From the NCBI GenBank assembly GCA_963627215.1, contig CAVGAH010000112.1, positions 1-6,443 on the forward strand: a DNA stretch of 6,443 bases. The letters run 5' to 3'. The translations under genes and the position numbers were made by a program. The notes under the pieces are model-generated. The model had not been told where the DNA came from. It made no database searches and saw nothing but the letters and a program-made list of their open reading frames with translations. This document shows positions 4,237 through 6,443 of the stretch, in pieces (position 1 is the first letter of the stretch; every line of letters begins with the position of its first letter). This DNA is from CAKQOE01 sp963627215 (GTDB taxonomy: Bacteria > Bacillota > Clostridia > Peptostreptococcales > Anaerovoracaceae).

Positions 4237-6443
4237 TTATGAAGCGCATCCGCATGCCATGAAGCTGCTCTGTGATGTTCTCGCTATGATTTCATCCTGA
4301 ACGTCACGTCCCAGCTCAGTAAAGTAAGCCGTATATCCCGCTACTCTTACGAGAAGTCCTCTGTAGTCCTCAGGCTTCTTCTGAGCGTTGAGAAGTGTTT
4401 CTCTGTCTATTACATTAAACTGTACGTGATACACTCCGAGAGTGCAGAGACTCTTGAGAAGCGACATAAGCTGCTGGATACCGTTTTCTGACTTGACCAT
4501 ATCAGGCTCAAGCTTCATGTTGAGAAGCGTGCCCTGAGTATATCTTGCATGTGGTATGCTTGCTGCTGATTTCAAAACAGCTGAAGGACCGTTTACGTCA
4601 GTACCGCCGTTAGGGCTGATACCGTCTGCGAGTGGAGTCCATGCTTTTCTGCCTGATGGAAGAGCGCCTACGTCCTGACCGAATGGAGTATTTCCTGATA
4701 CAGGCAGTATTCCCGGTGTCATCTGACCGAACTTGCTGTGATACTTTTCTATTTCATCAGCGATGAATGTCAGCATATGGCTTGTAATTTCATTTACTTC
4801 CTCGTCATCATTACCGTACTTTTCAGCCTTCTGACAAAGCTCGCGTATTTCTTCATATCCTTCAAAGTCAGCATCGAGAGCCTTTATCATATCTTCCATG
4901 CTCACGAGCTTCTTTTCGTAAACGAGCTCTCTTATAGCCTCCATGCTGTTTATGAGGTCGGCAACTCCGATAAGGATTATGCCGTTTCCTGCGTTATATT
5001 TAGCTCCGCCCCATGCGTAGTCAGAAGCGTTCTTTACACATTCGCGGAATGAAAGCGAAAGCGCCGGAACTACTCTGTTCATGCAGATGTCATCTATTAC
5101 GTGACTTCCCTTTACGCATGCTCTTACAGAAAATCTGAGCTGTTCTTTTACAGCGTTTTCAAAGTCTTCATATGTCTTAAAGCTGCAAGGATCACCCGTT
5201 TCTACAGCTATCTTCTTTCCTGTCTTTCTGTTTACACCGTTAAGGAGTGCAAATTCTATGATACCTCCGAGGTTGATATCAGCAAAAGCCGAGTAATGTC
5301 TGATCCTTCCCTCAAGGTTTGTTTCAACGCAGCCCGCAGGGTTCCAGTCAAACGCTTCCTTAAGAGGAATGCCCTTGTTCATCAGCATCCTGATACCTAC
5401 ATCATCATTGTGGAATGCAGGGAATCCTGTTCCGAGGCTTATTACTTCCGCTACCTTTTTAAGGAACTTATTAGGGTTCTTTGCCATGCTGTATCTTACT
5501 GTGAGATTAGGCTGGTAAAGCTGAACATCCTGTGTTGCCTGAAGCATCATATATGAAACATCGTTTACAGCGTCATTTCCTTCAGCGTCTATGCCACCGC
5601 AGCAGAGTGTCTGGAACATCGGATAGCCCGCAGAATACCTTGCTGTTGTTGCATCCTGGAATACGCATGGCTCAGAGAATTTTACCCAGAGGCATTCGAG
5701 AAGCTCCTGACCTTCATCTTCTGTTATCACACCGTTTTCGATATCTGACTTGTAATATGGATAAAGGAACTGATCCATTCTGCCCGGATTGTAAGCCGCT
5801 GCATTCTGTTCCATAAATATTGCCAGATGATAGAAATAGAATGACTGTATAGCCTCCATAAACGTCCTCGCAGGATATCTCGGAACTCTGTGGCATGTTT
5901 CAGCTATCTTTAAAAGCTCAGCCTTTCTCTCAGCATCCTTTTCTTCAGCCGCAAGCCTCTCAGCCTCATCACCGTAACGGTCTGCCATTATGCATATGCC
6001 CTCTGCCGATATCATTAATGCCTGCAGGTAATTATCCTTGTCGATAGCTCCCGGATCTGTAAGATCGAGCGCCTGGCGCTCAGCTCTTATCGTGTCCATT
6101 ATGCTTTCAATACCTTCATTTATGATCTGCGTATATCCCGCAGTCGTTTCGCCCCAGCCTCTTACAGCCTTTTTGTCAATGTATACCTGACCGGCATCTC
6201 TTAAAGCTCTGCAATCATCAGGGATCTGTTTAAGCCATGCTTCGTATGTAGAACGTCCTTCCCAGAAAGGCTTTACCACATCGAGGAACATCTGTCTGTC
6301 TTCAGGTCTGAGATAGAACGGATCGTACTTTCTTTCGTTGATAGTATCGAGTTCCTTATCAAGAATCGACCAGCATGTGTCTGCACTGAGTATACCTCCG
6401 CGCATCTTGCTGCCGGCGCAGCCTACGATCAATTCCTTATCCC
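4237..6443 (-). CDS. Glycyl radical enzyme, HypD-like dehydratase/lyase (5' end outside window)
   Basis: The C-terminal 734 residues of a pyruvate formate-lyase superfamily enzyme, numbered from the first full codon (6441-6439, Asp1). The frame is open at the edge; DKELIVG matches the internal D-x-ELIVG block of the family, so about 63 residues are missing. The thiyl motif NPAGCVET puts the catalytic Cys at 371 (5331-5329) and the partner Glu at 373, as in dehydratase-type GREs. The glycyl motif VRVAGY has Gly702 (4338-4336). NPGRMDQ (218-224) and LPSGRKAW, GISPNGG and NGPSAV (about 594-620) are further family blocks. The Cys-Gly distance of 331 equals that of C. difficile HypD (Cys434/Gly765, from memory), and proC nearby suggests hydroxyproline-like chemistry. 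Against plain HypD, the counterparts of His160, Asp278 and Tyr450 appear to be Glu98, Ala215 and Ala387; Ser270 and Phe276 match Ser334 and Phe340. An unusual tail ends in ACGCAS. GREs that cleave C-S or C-N bonds are alternatives. Superfamily certain; substrate open. Confidence 0.93.
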   Translation of the reverse strand, partial: DKELIVGCAGSKMRGGILSADTCWSILDKELDTINERKYDPFYLRPEDRQMFLDVVKPFWEGRSTYEAWLKQIPDDCRALRDAGQVYIDKKAVRGWGETTAGYTQIINEGIESIMDTIRAERQALDLTDPGAIDKDNYLQALMISAEGICIMADRYGDEAERLAAEEKDAERKAELLKIAETCHRVPRYPARTFMEAIQSFYFYHLAIFMEQNAAAYNPGRMDQFLYPYYKSDIENGVITEDEGQELLECLWVKFSEPCVFQDATTARYSAGYPMFQTLCCGGIDAEGNDAVNDVSYMMLQATQDVQLYQPNLTVRYSMAKNPNKFLKKVAEVISLGTGFPAFHNDDVGIRMLMNKGIPLKEAFDWNPAGCVETNLEGRIRHYSAFADINLGGIIEFALLNGVNRKTGKKIAVETGDPCSFKTYEDFENAVKEQLRFSVRACVKGSHVIDDICMNRVVPALSLSFRECVKNASDYAWGGAKYNAGNGIILIGVADLINSMEAIRELVYEKKLVSMEDMIKALDADFEGYEEIRELCQKAEKYGNDDEEVNEITSHMLTFIADEIEKYHSKFGQMTPGILPVSGNTPFGQDVGALPSGRKAWTPLADGISPNGGTDVNGPSAVLKSAASIPHARYTQGTLLNMKLEPDMVKSENGIQQLMSLLKSLCTLGVYHVQFNVIDRETLLNAQKKPEDYRGLLVRVAGYTAYFTELGRDVQDEIIARTSQSSFMACGCAS

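Noticed and set aside
6430..6432. TTG as start codon of the glycyl radical enzyme
   Set aside because: The frame continues upstream to the window edge as D-K-E before this Leu, and DKELIVG is an internal conserved block of the family; the true start is outside the window.
4237..6443. Pyruvate formate-lyase (pflB) identity
   Set aside because: PFL has two adjacent catalytic cysteines; this enzyme has the single Cys with Glu two residues later (GCVE) of dehydratase-type GREs.
4237..6443. Isethionate or other sulfonate C-S lyase identity, suggested by the TauE/SafE neighbour
   Set aside because: No Arg in the loop about 210 residues after the catalytic Cys where I recall a sulfonate-binding Arg, and proC in the operon points to an imine product. 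Not excluded outright.

Overview
The window reads as part of an anaerobic Firmicutes (Clostridia-like) chromosome. I infer this from the oxygen-sensitive glycyl radical enzyme (GRE) with its radical-SAM activase, the strong purine-rich Shine-Dalgarno sites, the AT-rich spacers and the protein style; no marker gene fixes the genus. Every gene I can support is on the minus strand, so transcription runs from the right edge to the left.

Layout in transcription order: a GRE of the pyruvate formate-lyase superfamily, whose first ~63 residues lie beyond the right edge (6443-4237); its activating enzyme (4202-3423); a 180-base structured spacer with two strong hairpins; a pyrroline-5-carboxylate reductase, proC (3242-2454); a TauE/SafE-type membrane transporter (2454-1525) whose start overlaps the proC stop by one base; an aspartate/glutamate racemase-superfamily protein (1544-747) that overlaps the transporter by 20 bases; a terminator-like hairpin (about 687-644); a short leader with two palindromes; a MarR-family regulator (537-103); and possibly the first codons of another gene running off the left edge (80-1).

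A GRE plus activase next to proC is the known signature of hydroxyproline metabolism: HypD dehydrates trans-4-hydroxy-L-proline to pyrroline-5-carboxylate, which ProC reduces to proline. The GRE here has the HypD-like GCVET thiyl motif, and its Cys-to-Gly spacing of 331 residues equals that of HypD as I recall it. However, several residues recalled as lining the HypD substrate pocket (His160, Asp278, Tyr450) are replaced, while Ser334 and Phe340 have counterparts. The best reading is a HypD-related enzyme with a changed or relaxed substrate, in an operon whose transporter and two-cysteine racemase are not part of the textbook HypD system. The likely theme is import or export of a cyclic or imino-acid-like compound, radical elimination, imine reduction and stereochemical adjustment, possibly under MarR control. 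The exact substrate is not readable from sequence. Start sites of proC, the racemase and marR were set by ribosome binding sites and are shorter than the longest open frames.
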